From NCBI RefSeq assembly GCF_900230215.1, contig NZ_LT907982.1, forward strand, positions 2,232,001 to 2,296,000: a DNA stretch of 64,000 nucleotides, given 5' to 3'. Positions 24,105 to 33,156 of the stretch are shown here, piece by piece; positions within the stretch are counted from its first letter, which is position 1, and each line of letters begins with the position of its first letter. The translations under genes were made by a program, and so were the position numbers. A model generated the notes under the pieces. It did no database searches and had not been told where the DNA came from. It saw only the letters and a list, made by a program, of their open reading frames with translations. The DNA comes from Jatrophihabitans sp. GAS493. GTDB lineage: Bacteria; Actinomycetota; Actinomycetes; Mycobacteriales; Jatrophihabitantaceae.

Positions 24105-25550
24105 ATGTCCCTCCCAGATTCGGCCCACCCCCGGCCGACCCCCACCTCTGCCTCGTACTCGATCACGGTCCGCATCTACGCCCTACCGGACGCCTCGGTC
24201 GTCGGTCGCCTGGCGACCACCGTCACCGAAGCCGGAGGCATGGTTACCGCCATCGACGTCTCCGAATCCCGTCACGACCGGATCACCATCGACGTCACGT
24301 GCTCAGCGGTGAATGGCGAACACGCTGACGAGATCGTCTCCGCACTACGGGCGCTCGAAGGCGTTGAGGTGCACCGGGTCTCCGACCGGACGTTCCTACT
24401 CCACCTCGGCGGGAAGATCTCGGTCGAGTCGAAGGTGGCGCTGCGGACCCGAGACGACCTCTCCATGGCCTACACGCCGGGCGTGGGGCGTGTCTCCCTC
24501 GCATTGGCCGCCAACCCGGAGGACGTCTACAAGCTAACCATCAAAGGCAATGCGGTCGCGGTGGTCACCGATGGTTCTGCGGTGCTCGGACTGGGCAACA
24601 TCGGCCCCGGTGCCGCGCTGCCGGTGATGGAGGGGAAGGCGGCGCTCTTCAAGCAGTTCGCCGGCATCGACGCGTGGCCGATCTGCCTGGACACCCAGGA
24701 TGTTGACCTGATCGTGCAGACCGTGAAGATGATCGCGCCGGGCTTCGGCGGGATCAACCTCGAGGACATTTCGGCGCCGCGCTGCTTCGAGGTTGAGGCC
24801 CGTCTGCGCGCCGAGCTGGATATCCCGGTATTTCACGATGATCAGCACGGCACCGCGATCGTGGTGCTGGCCGCGCTGACCAATGCGCTGCGCTGCGTGC
24901 GCAAGGGCCTGTCGGAGGTACGCATCGTCGTATCGGGGGGAGGGGCGGCGGGTACGGCGATCGTGGAGTTGCTGCTCGCGGCCGGGGTTCGGCACGTCCT
25001 CGTCTGGGATCGTGAAGGGATCCTGGCGCCGGAGGACCCGGCACTCTCTGAGGCCAAGCGGGCGCTGGCTCGCAAGACGAACCCGGACGGGATCTCGGGT
25101 GACCTGCACGATGCGCTGCGCGGGGCCGACGTCTTCATCGGCGTCTCCGCGCCGGGGGTGCTACCGGCCGCCTGGATAGGTGACATGAACGACGACCCGG
25201 TGGTCTTTGCGCTGGCCAACCCGGACCCTGAGACTGACGTCGACCAGGCACGCAAGTACGCCACGGTGCTGGCCACCGGGCGGTCGGACTACCCGAATCA
25301 GATCAACAACGTCCTTGCGTTTCCGGGTGTATTCCGCGGATTGCTGGACGCGCGGGCCGGCCAGGTGACCACCGAGATGCTGCTGCGGGCGGCGGCCGCG
25401 CTGGCTCAGTGCGTCTCCGATGAGCAGTTGAACACGGCCTACGTCATCCCTTCCGTCTTTGATCCGTCCGTGCCGATAGCGGTCGCCGCCGCGGTCCGGA
25501 ACGCCGCCACGCGTGGTGACGTGGTCGCCGGTGACCGCGGGATGGAGTGA
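24105..25550 (+). CDS. NAD-dependent malic enzyme with N-terminal ACT domain
   Basis: The protein has 481 residues; the enzyme converts malate to pyruvate and CO2 in the cytoplasm. An ACT-like regulatory domain occupies about 18-95; the malic domain shows MAYTPGVGRVS, VTDGSAVLGLGNIGP and FHDDQHGTA (metal/substrate motifs), and the NAD-binding domain has SGGGAAGTA and VFALANPDPE. Length and domain order match the actinobacterial ACT-type malic enzymes. First host gene to the right of tRNA-Lys; single-gene transcription unit. Confidence 0.93.
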   Translation: MSLPDSAHPRPTPTSASYSITVRIYALPDASVVGRLATTVTEAGGMVTAIDVSESRHDRITIDVTCSAVNGEHADEIVSALRALEGVEVHRVSDRTFLLHLGGKISVESKVALRTRDDLSMAYTPGVGRVSLALAANPEDVYKLTIKGNAVAVVTDGSAVLGLGNIGPGAALPVMEGKAALFKQFAGIDAWPICLDTQDVDLIVQTVKMIAPGFGGINLEDISAPRCFEVEARLRAELDIPVFHDDQHGTAIVVLAALTNALRCVRKGLSEVRIVVSGGGAAGTAIVELLLAAGVRHVLVWDREGILAPEDPALSEAKRALARKTNPDGISGDLHDALRGADVFIGVSAPGVLPAAWIGDMNDDPVVFALANPDPETDVDQARKYATVLATGRSDYPNQINNVLAFPGVFRGLLDARAGQVTTEMLLRAAAALAQCVSDEQLNTAYVIPSVFDPSVPIAVAAAVRNAATRGDVVAGDRGME

Positions 25551-25654
25551 TCGTGCCCGCGAAGTTATCCACAGCAATCGATTGGTGCGACCTGTTGCCC
25601 ATTTAATCCCGCTATCTTTTCTCCGAAGGTGTTGCAGGTATTCGGGGAGGGCAC

Positions 25655-25963
25655 ATGGGAGAGGGCTTCGCCGCCAAGACGGCCGAGGTGAGTCAGGTTG
25701 CCGAGTTGTGTGCGGCGATCGCCGAGGAGCTCACGGCCGGATTGGCTAGTTGTTCAGCAGATGTCAACATTTTGTTGATGAATTGGCGTGGGAGTGCCGC
25801 CTCGTCCTTCGAGTCGGCCTTCGACGAGTTCACGCGGGCAACCGGGTTGATCCTCGCTGCGCTGAAAGACGAGTCCGGCGATCTTCAGCGGGCGGCGGTG
25901 GCCTATGTCGATTCCGACGAGAGCAGTGCGTCGGCCCTGATCACGGCCGGGCGCGCGGGATGA
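25655..25963 (+). CDS. WXG100 family (ESAT-6-like) protein
   Basis: The protein has 102 residues: two amphipathic helices around a turn with NWRGSAASSF (W-x-G, about residue 44-46), the hallmark of WXG100 proteins exported by type VII secretion. GGGGAGGG precedes the ATG, and TATCTT about 40 bases upstream could be a -10. It overlaps the next gene by ATGA. It probably acts as partner or chaperone of the toxin encoded two genes on. Confidence 0.85.
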   Translation: MGEGFAAKTAEVSQVAELCAAIAEELTAGLASCSADVNILLMNWRGSAASSFESAFDEFTRATGLILAALKDESGDLQRAAVAYVDSDESSASALITAGRAG

Positions 25964-26244
25964 CGCACCGCGTCGACACCGAGGAACTTGCCGACGTCGT
26001 GGCCCGGCTGCGGGGTTTCGCGGGATTCGTGGACGAACGGCTGGAGACACTCGAGCATCGGGTCAACGCGCTCGGTGAAGCGTGGCGGGGAGACGCCGCC
26101 ACCCGGCACGCGGATGCGCACGCACGATGGCTGGCCGCAGCGTGCGAACTGCACTGTGCGCTAATCGCACTACAGGGGGCCGCCCGCACAGCGCAGGCGA
26201 ACTACTCCACGGCGATCGAGGTCAATGTGGGGATGTGGCGATGA
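25960..26244 (+). CDS. Second WXG100 family protein
   Basis: Ninety-four residues from ATG 25960 (ATGA overlap). The helix-turn-helix hairpin has AWRGDAATRHADAHARW (W-x-G at about 42-44). With its neighbour it makes a likely heterodimer that pilots the toxin to the type VII secretion machine. No ESX core genes are in the window. Confidence 0.85.
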   Translation: MTHRVDTEELADVVARLRGFAGFVDERLETLEHRVNALGEAWRGDAATRHADAHARWLAAACELHCALIALQGAARTAQANYSTAIEVNVGMWR

Positions 26245-27635
26245 CCGCACCTTCGCTAGCGGTTGATCCGCTCGCATTCGAGGGGGCCGCCCGATCGCTG
26301 CGGAGCCTGGAGCGAACCACGTCCGACGGCGCACTGCGTCTCTCCTCCGCTCTGGCCGCAACCGGCGGCATATCCGGCAGCGATCACGGCGGTACCGCCT
26401 GGGCCGTCGCCTACGACGGCGGGGTACGGGAGGCACTGGACGGCATCGAGAATTATGTTTCGGGACTGGCGCACTTCTCCACGCTGATGGCCGCCACCGG
26501 GGCTAACCACTCGCAGTCGGAGCTGAATTCGGTGATCCCTGACCAGTGCGCACCGCCATCCAGCGACTACCCGTTCAGCCCGTCCTACGTCGGCTCCGGC
26601 TCGGAAGTGCTGGAATTGCCGACACCGGACTCGGCGCACGGGGGCTCAGGAGCGACACCAGCGGGGTGGCACTTCATATCGGGGCTGGTCGGGTACCTCT
26701 GGCCCAATGGTCATCAGGGGAAGCTGCGTTCGACGGCCGAGGCCTGGACTTCGATGGCCGCAGCACTTCGAGAGCCGAGTGTGTCGGCGTTGGCCGACAA
26801 TCACCTGGCCGGGCAGCAATCGCCCGAGGTGCCGCTGATCGCGGATTACCTCTCGGAGTTCGGTGGGCACTCCGAAGTGCTGGCGCAGGCCTGCGAGAGC
26901 CTGGGCGGTGCCTGTAGGAGCTATGCCGACAACCTGGATGACGTGCACTCTCAGGTGATCGCGGAACTGCGGGACCTGGTGGAGCAGAGCGCGGCGTTTG
27001 CCGTCATCGGGGTTGGGCTGACGATCTTCACAGCAGGGATCTCCGACGCCGCGGCAACCGGAGCAGTGGCCGCTCGGGCCGCGCTCGTAGCCACGCGAGT
27101 CGGCGGCATCCTGGGACGGCTGATCGAGACGGCCGGCCGGATCGCCCAGGGTGTGGTCGATGCCCTCGACACGGTGATCACAACGACCCGGGCCCTGAAG
27201 CAGTTCTTGGAGCTGAAGGTCAGCCTGGCCGCGATGAAGTCGGCCAACGCGATCCCAGTCATCAGCAAAGTGACCAAAGCAGCCGCAGACGTCGCGCTGA
27301 CTGAAGCGAGAGGTTCATCGTCGCAATTGAGGGCGGTAAGGTCCTTAGCTGAGCGGCTCGATGCGGCGGCTCGGTGGCCGAAGCAGAGGTTGCCCTTTAG
27401 TGATGGGCCGCCAAACGGCCTGCTCGTGAAACGCTCTCCATCCGGAGAGGTGGCAAACTATGCGGAGTACGACGCCAACGGATACATTACGAAGCGAGTC
27501 GACCTCTCAGGTCGCTCGCACAACGGAGTTCCGACACCGCATACAGTTGACTTTGTTCATGATAAGAATCCTACAGGTGGCACTTATCCACGTGGACTTT
27601 CTGTTCGTCCTGCAACCCAAAGTGAGATCCCATGA
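26241..27635 (+). CDS. Type VII secreted polymorphic toxin (toxin type 24-like C-terminus)
   Basis: The protein has 464 residues from ATG 26241 (ATGA overlap). Residues 1-240 are a helical trafficking region rich in Ala/Ser; about 250-345 is a hydrophobic/helical segment (FAVIGVGLTIFTAGISDAAA); the last 70 residues (NGLLVKRSPSGEVANYAEYD, RSHNGVPTPHTVDF, RPATQSEIP) resemble the polymorphic toxin type 24 domain. The toxin end is poorer in G+C than the rest, typical of exchanged toxin tips. Target unknown; the ending next to an immunity gene supports the toxin call. Confidence 0.78.
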   Translation: MTAPSLAVDPLAFEGAARSLRSLERTTSDGALRLSSALAATGGISGSDHGGTAWAVAYDGGVREALDGIENYVSGLAHFSTLMAATGANHSQSELNSVIPDQCAPPSSDYPFSPSYVGSGSEVLELPTPDSAHGGSGATPAGWHFISGLVGYLWPNGHQGKLRSTAEAWTSMAAALREPSVSALADNHLAGQQSPEVPLIADYLSEFGGHSEVLAQACESLGGACRSYADNLDDVHSQVIAELRDLVEQSAAFAVIGVGLTIFTAGISDAAATGAVAARAALVATRVGGILGRLIETAGRIAQGVVDALDTVITTTRALKQFLELKVSLAAMKSANAIPVISKVTKAAADVALTEARGSSSQLRAVRSLAERLDAAARWPKQRLPFSDGPPNGLLVKRSPSGEVANYAEYDANGYITKRVDLSGRSHNGVPTPHTVDFVHDKNPTGGTYPRGLSVRPATQSEIP

Positions 27636-28054
27636 CTTCTGATACGAGTGATGACCTGCCGGATGCAACTCTTGAAGAGCATTTTGCCGCGATCGATTCA
27701 CCGGATTTTTCGATCCGTGTCGAGGCCGTTCGCGCGCTAGAGCGCGACGGTATTAGCGAGCGAGTATTTGAGCGGCTTGTTCAATGCTTCGACGACCCTG
27801 ACACGGCGGTTGGCGAGGAAGCGGCCGCCGTGTTGGCCCGCAGTGGTGGACTAAACGGACTGCGAGCGGTCATGGTGGAGTTGGCAAACGACGACGACAA
27901 TCTGGGCTACTTCATCCGTGATCGGCTGATAGAGATGTGGGTAGGCGGCTACCCGCTGGATCATCGGCTCGGGGAAGTGCTGAGCGCTGAACCTTCCGAC
28001 GCTGTGAGAGAAGGCGTTCTGGAGATGTACAGCGTAATGGGTAAGCGATTGTGA
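27632..28054 (+). CDS. Immunity protein with HEAT-like repeats
   Basis: The protein has 140 residues, acidic. Helical pairs SPDFSIRVEAVRALERDG, DPDTAVGEEAAAVLARSG and VMVELANDDDNLGYFI look like HEAT/Armadillo-type repeats, a common immunity fold. It starts within the toxin stop (ATGA), the normal toxin-immunity arrangement. It should bind and neutralise the preceding toxin; direct evidence is position only. Confidence 0.75.
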   Translation: MTSDTSDDLPDATLEEHFAAIDSPDFSIRVEAVRALERDGISERVFERLVQCFDDPDTAVGEEAAAVLARSGGLNGLRAVMVELANDDDNLGYFIRDRLIEMWVGGYPLDHRLGEVLSAEPSDAVREGVLEMYSVMGKRL

Positions 28055-28292
28055 GTTGTCTGCGGCGCTGGAGCGTATTTCATTAGCTATCCTGGCGCGT
28101 AACCGGAACTGCGCGACGGCACCCAAGTCGGACCTCGGTGGGAAGCGAGTCCGTTGGCAGACGGCCGACATTTACACAGCCGACGATATTCGCCCCAAGG
28201 TGGAGCACTGCTCGCAAGCCGGAATTTCGATACCGCAGGGGAGGGCAGGCTGTGCTTCCAAACGTGAACGAAGTTGTTGAGATCGGAACAGA

Positions 28293-28718
28293 ATGAGGGC
28301 TCAAATCCTGGCTGCGCTCAGCGACGTGCTACTGGGTGAGGTTAGCGGAATAAAGGTTATTGAATCCGCCAAGCCTGAGGAATTGGCGTCATGCGTCGCA
28401 TCAATGCCGCTGGTGTTGAAGCCTGAGGCGGTTGTGAGCGTTCTGCAGAAGTTCGGATCGGGACAGATCTCCGCCGACGACGCACAGCGCTGGGCGTCGC
28501 TTGTTCGCTGGGGTTTCATTCCGGGACGGCCTGGCTCGGAGTCGACGGGTCCGGTCGATATCGACTGGGAACTCAGGTACGAAGACGAAATCGGCGAGGC
28601 TGTGGGACGACTCGATGAGTTGGGCGACCTGATCGACGGCACCATTGATCAGGACGAAGTCCGGTATCTGATCAACAGCTTGACCCGAAGTGACCGAGAC
28701 TCAGCCGACCGACTGTAG
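28293..28718 (+). CDS. Second immunity-like protein, orphan
   Basis: The protein has 141 residues, acidic and helical (EELASCVASMPLVLKPEAVV, ADDAQRWASLVRWGFIPGR, GRLDELGDLIDGTIDQDEVR). Build, size and position just after a toxin/immunity pair suggest a stored immunity gene; no toxin gene stands before it. The 238 bases between (28055-28292) hold no convincing gene. Named family not recognised. Confidence 0.55.
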   Translation: MRAQILAALSDVLLGEVSGIKVIESAKPEELASCVASMPLVLKPEAVVSVLQKFGSGQISADDAQRWASLVRWGFIPGRPGSESTGPVDIDWELRYEDEIGEAVGRLDELGDLIDGTIDQDEVRYLINSLTRSDRDSADRL

Positions 28719-28901
28719 CTGGCCGCCGAGAGTCTCAGGTTGCCTAGCCACGGGCGCTCTGTCCGTGGAACGACCGGTTTGCCGCGTGAAATCGGATCTT
28801 CGAAGGACAAGGTGGGCGATGATTCTGCGGCCGCGTGACGGAAGGTCGGACGGGGCAGTCAAAGTTGCGCTGCTATATTTTCGGCGACGTTCGGGGGGAC
28901 G

Positions 28902-30155
28902 ATGCGAAGGCGACGGTGGGGTGACGCGGGCGACGGCTCGGTGAGCGTGGCGACTCTCCGCCGCGACGTCAACGCCGGAGGCGTCCTTGCTGACGGCGAA
29001 GTCGACACGTCGTGGAGCCAGGCGATCCGAGTCGGCATCGGCCTGTGGTTCGTCAGCTGGTGCGCCTACCTCCTCTTCGCGACCGTCGTCACCGCGATCG
29101 CGCCATCGCCCCGGCTCGATCGAGGCCCTACCTATGGCTGGATATTTCGTGTCTTCGCGCACTGGGACTCGGGCCACTTCTGGCGGGTCGCGGCGCATGG
29201 CTACCTCAGCCGCGGTCGGCACGACGTCAACGTTGCGTTCTTCCCGGGGTATCCCCTCGCGGGCCGCTACCTTGCGACTCTGCTCGGCCTCGGCCACACG
29301 ACGCTCGGCGACTACCAGATAGCTCTCGCACTGATCGCTTGGAGCGGGGCGGCTGTGGCGTCGGTGCTCCTCTACAAACTCGCCGCCGAGAGTCTCGGGG
29401 CGCGAGTGGCCACGGTGAGTGTGATCGTGCTGCTGGCCGGGCCGTATTCGCATTTCCTGATGGCCTCGTACTCCGAGGCACCATTCCTCGCGTTCGCGCT
29501 CGCCGCGTGGTTGGCTGCACGTCACCAAGCCTGGATCTGGGCCGGCATCTGGTGCGCGCTTGCTACGTTCATGCGAGTGAACGGGATTTTCCTGCTCGCC
29601 GGAATCGTCGTCATGTACGTGCTTGCCGCACGGGCCAGTCAAGAACCGTTGGTGCAGCGCAGAGCAGCCGGACTTCTGCTGCCCCTCGGTGCGCTACTCA
29701 TCTACTTCGGTTGGATCCGAGCCGCCACCGGCAGCTGGGGCGGCTGGTTCATTGCGCAGCGCAAGGGCTGGGATCGTTACACGACCTGGCCCTGGAGGAC
29801 CCTTCACAAGACGCTTGAGAACCTGCAGCTCGCCACCAGTCGGGTCGGCGATTACCAGACGACCATGGAGCTGCTCTTCGCCGGCCTCCTGATCGCCGCG
29901 CTGGTGTTGTTTGCCCGCCGGGGACGCTGGCCGGAGTTCACCTACGTCGGATTGACCGCGCTCTCGCTGATGACGAGCTCGTTCTACCAGTCCGTGCCGC
30001 GCTCGACGGTGTTGGCCTTTCCGATCGTCATCATGATCGCCCGTTGGCTCGTCACCAGCCGGCACAGGGTGCTCGTCTGGGGAGTCTGCGCGACCTCCAC
30101 GCTGCTGCTCGTGATCAACACGGCAACCTTCGTCCGCGGCTACTGGGCAGGCTGA
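28902..30155 (+). CDS. PIG-V-like membrane mannosyltransferase
   Basis: The protein has 417 residues with about eight to ten membrane helices. The catalytic loop AHWDSGHFWRVAAHGYL, then FFPGYPLAGRY, is the signature of PIG-V/GPI-mannosyltransferase-2-like proteins, GT-C enzymes that use polyprenyl-phospho-mannose outside the membrane. In actinobacteria such proteins act on lipoglycans or proteins; the substrate here is unknown. ATG 28902 is preceded by a G-rich stretch; GTG 28941 is an alternative. Confidence 0.82.
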   Translation: MRRRRWGDAGDGSVSVATLRRDVNAGGVLADGEVDTSWSQAIRVGIGLWFVSWCAYLLFATVVTAIAPSPRLDRGPTYGWIFRVFAHWDSGHFWRVAAHGYLSRGRHDVNVAFFPGYPLAGRYLATLLGLGHTTLGDYQIALALIAWSGAAVASVLLYKLAAESLGARVATVSVIVLLAGPYSHFLMASYSEAPFLAFALAAWLAARHQAWIWAGIWCALATFMRVNGIFLLAGIVVMYVLAARASQEPLVQRRAAGLLLPLGALLIYFGWIRAATGSWGGWFIAQRKGWDRYTTWPWRTLHKTLENLQLATSRVGDYQTTMELLFAGLLIAALVLFARRGRWPEFTYVGLTALSLMTSSFYQSVPRSTVLAFPIVIMIARWLVTSRHRVLVWGVCATSTLLLVINTATFVRGYWAG

Positions 30156-30162
30156 CCCCTCG

Positions 30163-30264
30163 ACGGTCAGGACAAGGCGACGGCCGGGACAAGGCGACGG
30201 CCGGGACAAAGCGACGGTCAGGACAAAGCGACGGTCAGGACAAGGCGACGGTCAGGACAAACGG
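30163..30264. repeat. Six tandem copies of a 17-bp minisatellite
   Basis: Units of ACGGTCAGGACAAGGCG with C/T, A/G variants start at 30163, 30180, 30197, 30214, 30231 and 30248 (last one with a changed end). It lies in the short gap between the mannosyltransferase stop and the tRNA-His terminator. A 17-bp period shifts frame each unit, so it is not coding. Confidence 0.9.
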
Positions 30265-30278
30265 CCCGGCAACGCAGA

Positions 30279-30306
30279 AGGCCGGCGCCCGCGAGGGCAC
30301 CGGCCT
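30279..30306 (-). terminator. Hairpin downstream of tRNA-His
   Basis: AGGCCGGCGCCC-GCGA-GGGCACCGGCCT, one mismatch in a 12-bp stem. On the minus strand it is followed by TTCTGCGTT, a modest T tail. It may also end the plus-strand mannosyltransferase transcript. Confidence 0.6.
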
Positions 30307-30316
30307 ACCTACACAG

Positions 30317-30393
30317 TGGGGTGAGTGACGGGACTCGAACCCGCGACATCCGCGACCACAACGCGGCGCTCTACCAGCTGAGCTACACCCACC
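30317..30393 (-). tRNA. tRNA-His (anticodon GTG), CCA encoded
   Basis: Minus-strand cloverleaf with the extra G(-1) opposite C73, acceptor GTGGGTG/CACTCAC, anticodon stem CCGCG/CGCGG with loop TTGTGGT, T-arm GCGGG/CCCGT; the encoded CCA is 30319-30317. Confidence 0.95.
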
Positions 30394-30423
30394 ATGGCGC
30401 AGCGACTGCTCGCTGCGCGCAGG

Positions 30424-31041
30424 TTAGTCTACCTGCCCGCCGGCACTGGTCAGAACCGCATTGGCTGCGGCCTGGGCCTCGTCGCTGCTCGGCCCCGGCT
30501 GGGGCACGAAGACGGTCGATCGGTAGTACTGGAGCTCCTGGATGCTCTCCAGGATGTCAGCCAGGGCCCGGTGGGCCAGGCCCTTCGCCGGCTGAGCGAA
30601 GTAGACCCGCGGATACCAGCGCTTCGCCAGCTCCTTCACCGAGGAGACATCGATCATCCGATAGTGCAGGTGCTCGTCTAGCTCCGGCATGTCCCGGGCC
30701 AGGAAGCCTCGGTCGGTGGCGATCGAGTTCCCGCAGAGCGGCGCGCTCTTGGCCTCCGGAATGTGCTGCTTGATGTAGGCCAGCACCTGCTGCTCGGCGT
30801 CGGCCATCGTCACCGTGCTGGCTCGCACCTCATCGGTGAGGCCGGAGCTGGCGTGCATGTCGTGGACGAACGGCACCATGTTGTCCAGCACCGCGTCGGG
30901 GGCGTTGATGATGATGTCCAGCCCCTCGTCGAGCACGTTCAACTCGGCGTCGGTGACGACGACGGCGATTTCAATAAGAGCATCGTGGCTCAACTCGAGA
31001 CCGGTCATCTCGCAGTCGATCCACACCAAGCGATCATTCAT
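30424..31041 (-). CDS. orn: Oligoribonuclease
   Basis: The protein has 205 residues; this DEDDh exonuclease degrades 2-5 nt RNAs and pGpG to mononucleotides in the cytoplasm. Motifs: [10 protein letters not shown] (DxE), the [10 protein letters not shown] segment (Asp of motif II), [19 protein letters not shown] and [11 protein letters not shown] (His and Asp of motif III). ATG 31041 gives the normal family length. Directly downstream of tRNA-His in the minus direction but separated from it by 30 bases. Confidence 0.95.
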   Translation of the reverse strand: MNDRLVWIDCEMTGLELSHDALIEIAVVVTDAELNVLDEGLDIIINAPDAVLDNMVPFVHDMHASSGLTDEVRASTVTMADAEQQVLAYIKQHIPEAKSAPLCGNSIATDRGFLARDMPELDEHLHYRMIDVSSVKELAKRWYPRVYFAQPAKGLAHRALADILESIQELQYYRSTVFVPQPGPSSDEAQAAANAVLTSAGGQVD

Positions 31042-31057
31042 CCTGGTGACATTACGG

Positions 31058-32374
31058 CTACCGACGCTTGAGCACGATTCGTGAGCCCCTCGACGGGGCG
31101 AGTGTGATGTTTCGGCTGGCCGCCGGCTCCGGCCGCTGCCGCTCGGCGACGACGTCGAAGCGCCCCAGTACCTCCTGCAACACCGCCGCCGCCTCGACCA
31201 GCGAGAAGCCGGCTCCGATGCAGCGACGCACGCCACCACCGAACGGAATCCACGTGTTGGCGGCCGGCTGCGAATCGATGAAGCGGGTCGGATCGAACTC
31301 TTCGGGGTGAGGGAAGTTCGCCGGGTCGGACTGCACGACCCCCACGCCCGGCATCACCGACACCCCGGCCGCAAGCAGGTGACCTCCGATCTCGACCGGC
31401 TGCTTCAGCTTCCGCACCACCTCGTAGATCACCGGATGCAGCCGCATCGCCTCCTTGGCCACCGCCTCCAGATAATGTGTGTCGCCCTCATCCGCGGCCT
31501 GCTGAGCGCGTCGTTGAACCGCGTCGTTACGGGCCAGATCGTGTAACGCCCAGGCCAGCGCCGTCGCGGTCGTCTCATGCCCGGCCAGCAGCAGCGTGAT
31601 CAGGTTGTCTCGTAGCTCGGCATCGGTGAGCGACTCCTGCGGCGAGACCGACAGCAGAGTGGAGAGCACATCCGTTCGCCGGCCGAGATCGGTCGCGAGC
31701 CGGCGCTCGGCGATCTCGGCGTAGATCAGCTCGTCCAGGCGTGAACGCAGCTGCGCGAACCGGCGCCACGGCCACACCCTCCGCAGTGGCTTGTAGTACC
31801 AACCGATCATGGTGACGATGTTGAGATCGACGACGCCGGCAACCACCGGACGCAACTCGGCCAGACGCTGCTCGTCGGTCACCCCGAAGACGACTTGGAG
31901 GATGATCTCCAGAGTCAGGCGCTGCGTGTACTTCTGTACCGCGAACGCGCTCCCGACCGGCCAGGTCGCCACCTGCGCCCGGGTGATCTCGGCGATCATG
32001 TTGCCGTAGCCGCGTAGCGCGGCGCCGTTGAAGGCCGGCATCAGCAACTGCCGTACTCGCATGTGCTCGCCACCGTCCAGCAGCAGCACCGAGCGGTTTC
32101 CCATGATCGGCTCCAGCACGGCGTTCCCCTCGCCGGCGTGGAAGACATCCGGCGAGCCGGTGAAGACGCGCTTGATGTCCTCCGGGCGGGTCAGCTGCAC
32201 GATGGTGCGATTGTGGGGCGCCATCCGGATCGTGAAGATGTCGCCATATCGGCGCCGAAGCAGGGGTATGTACCGGTGTCGGTACTTGCCGAAGAGGAAC
32301 GACTGAAGCAGCACCGGCAGCGGCGGACCGTTCGGTAGCGATGGTTCGCCGACCGTGACCTCGCCTGCCGTCAT
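31058..32374 (-). CDS. Cytochrome P450
   Basis: The protein has 438 residues; a heme-thiolate monooxygenase, cytoplasmic in bacteria. I-helix [12 protein letters not shown] with acid/alcohol pair, ExxR EAMR, and heme-binding loop [13 protein letters not shown] with the Cys ligand are all present. ATG 32374 has GGAGGAGAG just upstream; the frame extends to 32488 but crosses the promoter. A TetR gene diverges from it and probably represses it. Redox partner and substrate are not shown by the window. Confidence 0.93.
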   Translation of the reverse strand: MTAGEVTVGEPSLPNGPPLPVLLQSFLFGKYRHRYIPLLRRRYGDIFTIRMAPHNRTIVQLTRPEDIKRVFTGSPDVFHAGEGNAVLEPIMGNRSVLLLDGGEHMRVRQLLMPAFNGAALRGYGNMIAEITRAQVATWPVGSAFAVQKYTQRLTLEIILQVVFGVTDEQRLAELRPVVAGVVDLNIVTMIGWYYKPLRRVWPWRRFAQLRSRLDELIYAEIAERRLATDLGRRTDVLSTLLSVSPQESLTDAELRDNLITLLLAGHETTATALAWALHDLARNDAVQRRAQQAADEGDTHYLEAVAKEAMRLHPVIYEVVRKLKQPVEIGGHLLAAGVSVMPGVGVVQSDPANFPHPEEFDPTRFIDSQPAANTWIPFGGGVRRCIGAGFSLVEAAAVLQEVLGRFDVVAERQRPEPAASRNITLAPSRGSRIVLKRR

Positions 32375-32414
32375 CTTCTCTCCTCCATCGACGCCCGGGT
32401 GGGGCCTGACTACA

Positions 32415-32430
32415 TATACACGCACGTATA
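32415..32430. promoter_or_regulatory. Palindrome between P450 and tetR genes, candidate TetR operator
   Basis: TATAC-6-GTATA inverted repeat (32415-32430), 41 bases before the P450 start and 64 bases before the TetR start, AT-rich against a GC-rich background. It could overlap the -10 regions of both promoters. Binding is inferred. Confidence 0.45.
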
Positions 32431-32493
32431 ACTGTGGGGTCAAGTTGGCCGACGCTGAAGCAGCGAGAACACCGGCGCCCTCGCTCACGTAAT

Positions 32494-33105
32494 GTGCACG
32501 ACGTGGGTCATCGAGAACAGTTGCTGGCCGCAGCCCGCCAACTGCTGCAGGACAAAGGCTATGCGCACATCACGGCTCGGGACCTCGTTGCTGCCTCCGA
32601 CACCAACCTCGCCTCGATCGGGTATCACTTCGGATCGAAGGCCGAGCTGCTCAATGAAGCGATCAGCGGAATTCTCACCGCGTGGATCGACGACCTGGCC
32701 TCAACCGTCCTGGCTGATCCGGATGTCCCGCCCCTGCAGCGCATTGTGCTCACCTGGCAGGCGCAACTCGATCACCTGCCGGAGAAGCGGGCTCTCTTCC
32801 TCTCCTTCGTGGAGGCGTTGGCCCAGGCCGGACGCTCCTCCCAGCTGCGGGCCCAGTTTGCCGAGCACTACCGTCGCTGCCGAATCCGAGTCGCTGAACT
32901 GATCGTGCAGTCGGTGGCCGGTGAGGCGGCGGAGGAGATGCCGGCCGACGATCCGCGGCAGCTGGCGGTCGCTAGTTTCGTGCTGGCCGTCTGCAACGGT
33001 CTCGCACTGCAGTGGCTGCTCGACCCGGACGGTGTGCCGACGCCGGAGGATCTGATGCAAGGCCTGCTGCCGCTGCTGACCGCCTCGCTGGGCGTGACGA
33101 ACTAG
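32494..33105 (+). CDS. TetR-family regulator, probably of the divergent P450
   Basis: The protein has 203 residues. HTH in LLAAARQLLQDKGYAHITAR, then LVAASDTNLASIGYHFGSKA (recognition helix with GYHFGSK). The ligand domain is helical, with FLSFVEALAQAG and FVLAVCNGLALQWLLDPD typical of the TetR_C class acting on hydrophobic ligands. GTG 32494 or 32503 are both possible starts; neither has a strong ribosome site. Confidence 0.85.
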   Translation: MHDVGHREQLLAAARQLLQDKGYAHITARDLVAASDTNLASIGYHFGSKAELLNEAISGILTAWIDDLASTVLADPDVPPLQRIVLTWQAQLDHLPEKRALFLSFVEALAQAGRSSQLRAQFAEHYRRCRIRVAELIVQSVAGEAAEEMPADDPRQLAVASFVLAVCNGLALQWLLDPDGVPTPEDLMQGLLPLLTASLGVTN

Positions 33106-33156
33106 CGCTCGATCGACAGGACGCAGAACGAGCCCGCAGAAGCTGAGCTGCAGGGG

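Noticed and set aside
26082-26240. Longer N-terminus of the toxin from 26082
   Set aside because: That part overlaps the second WXG100 gene in another frame; the ATGA junction at 26241 is the natural start.
28055-28292. Small gene in the gap between immunity genes
   Set aside because: Short frames exist, but none has a ribosome site, domain or convincing composition.
28701-29642. A 313-codon minus-strand frame opposite the mannosyltransferase
   Set aside because: Highly charged, no domain; the plus strand encodes a clear membrane protein with PIG-V motifs.
30044-30328. A plus-strand frame through the 17-bp repeats into tRNA-His
   Set aside because: The product is only a repeat translation and ends in tRNA antisense; no start signal.
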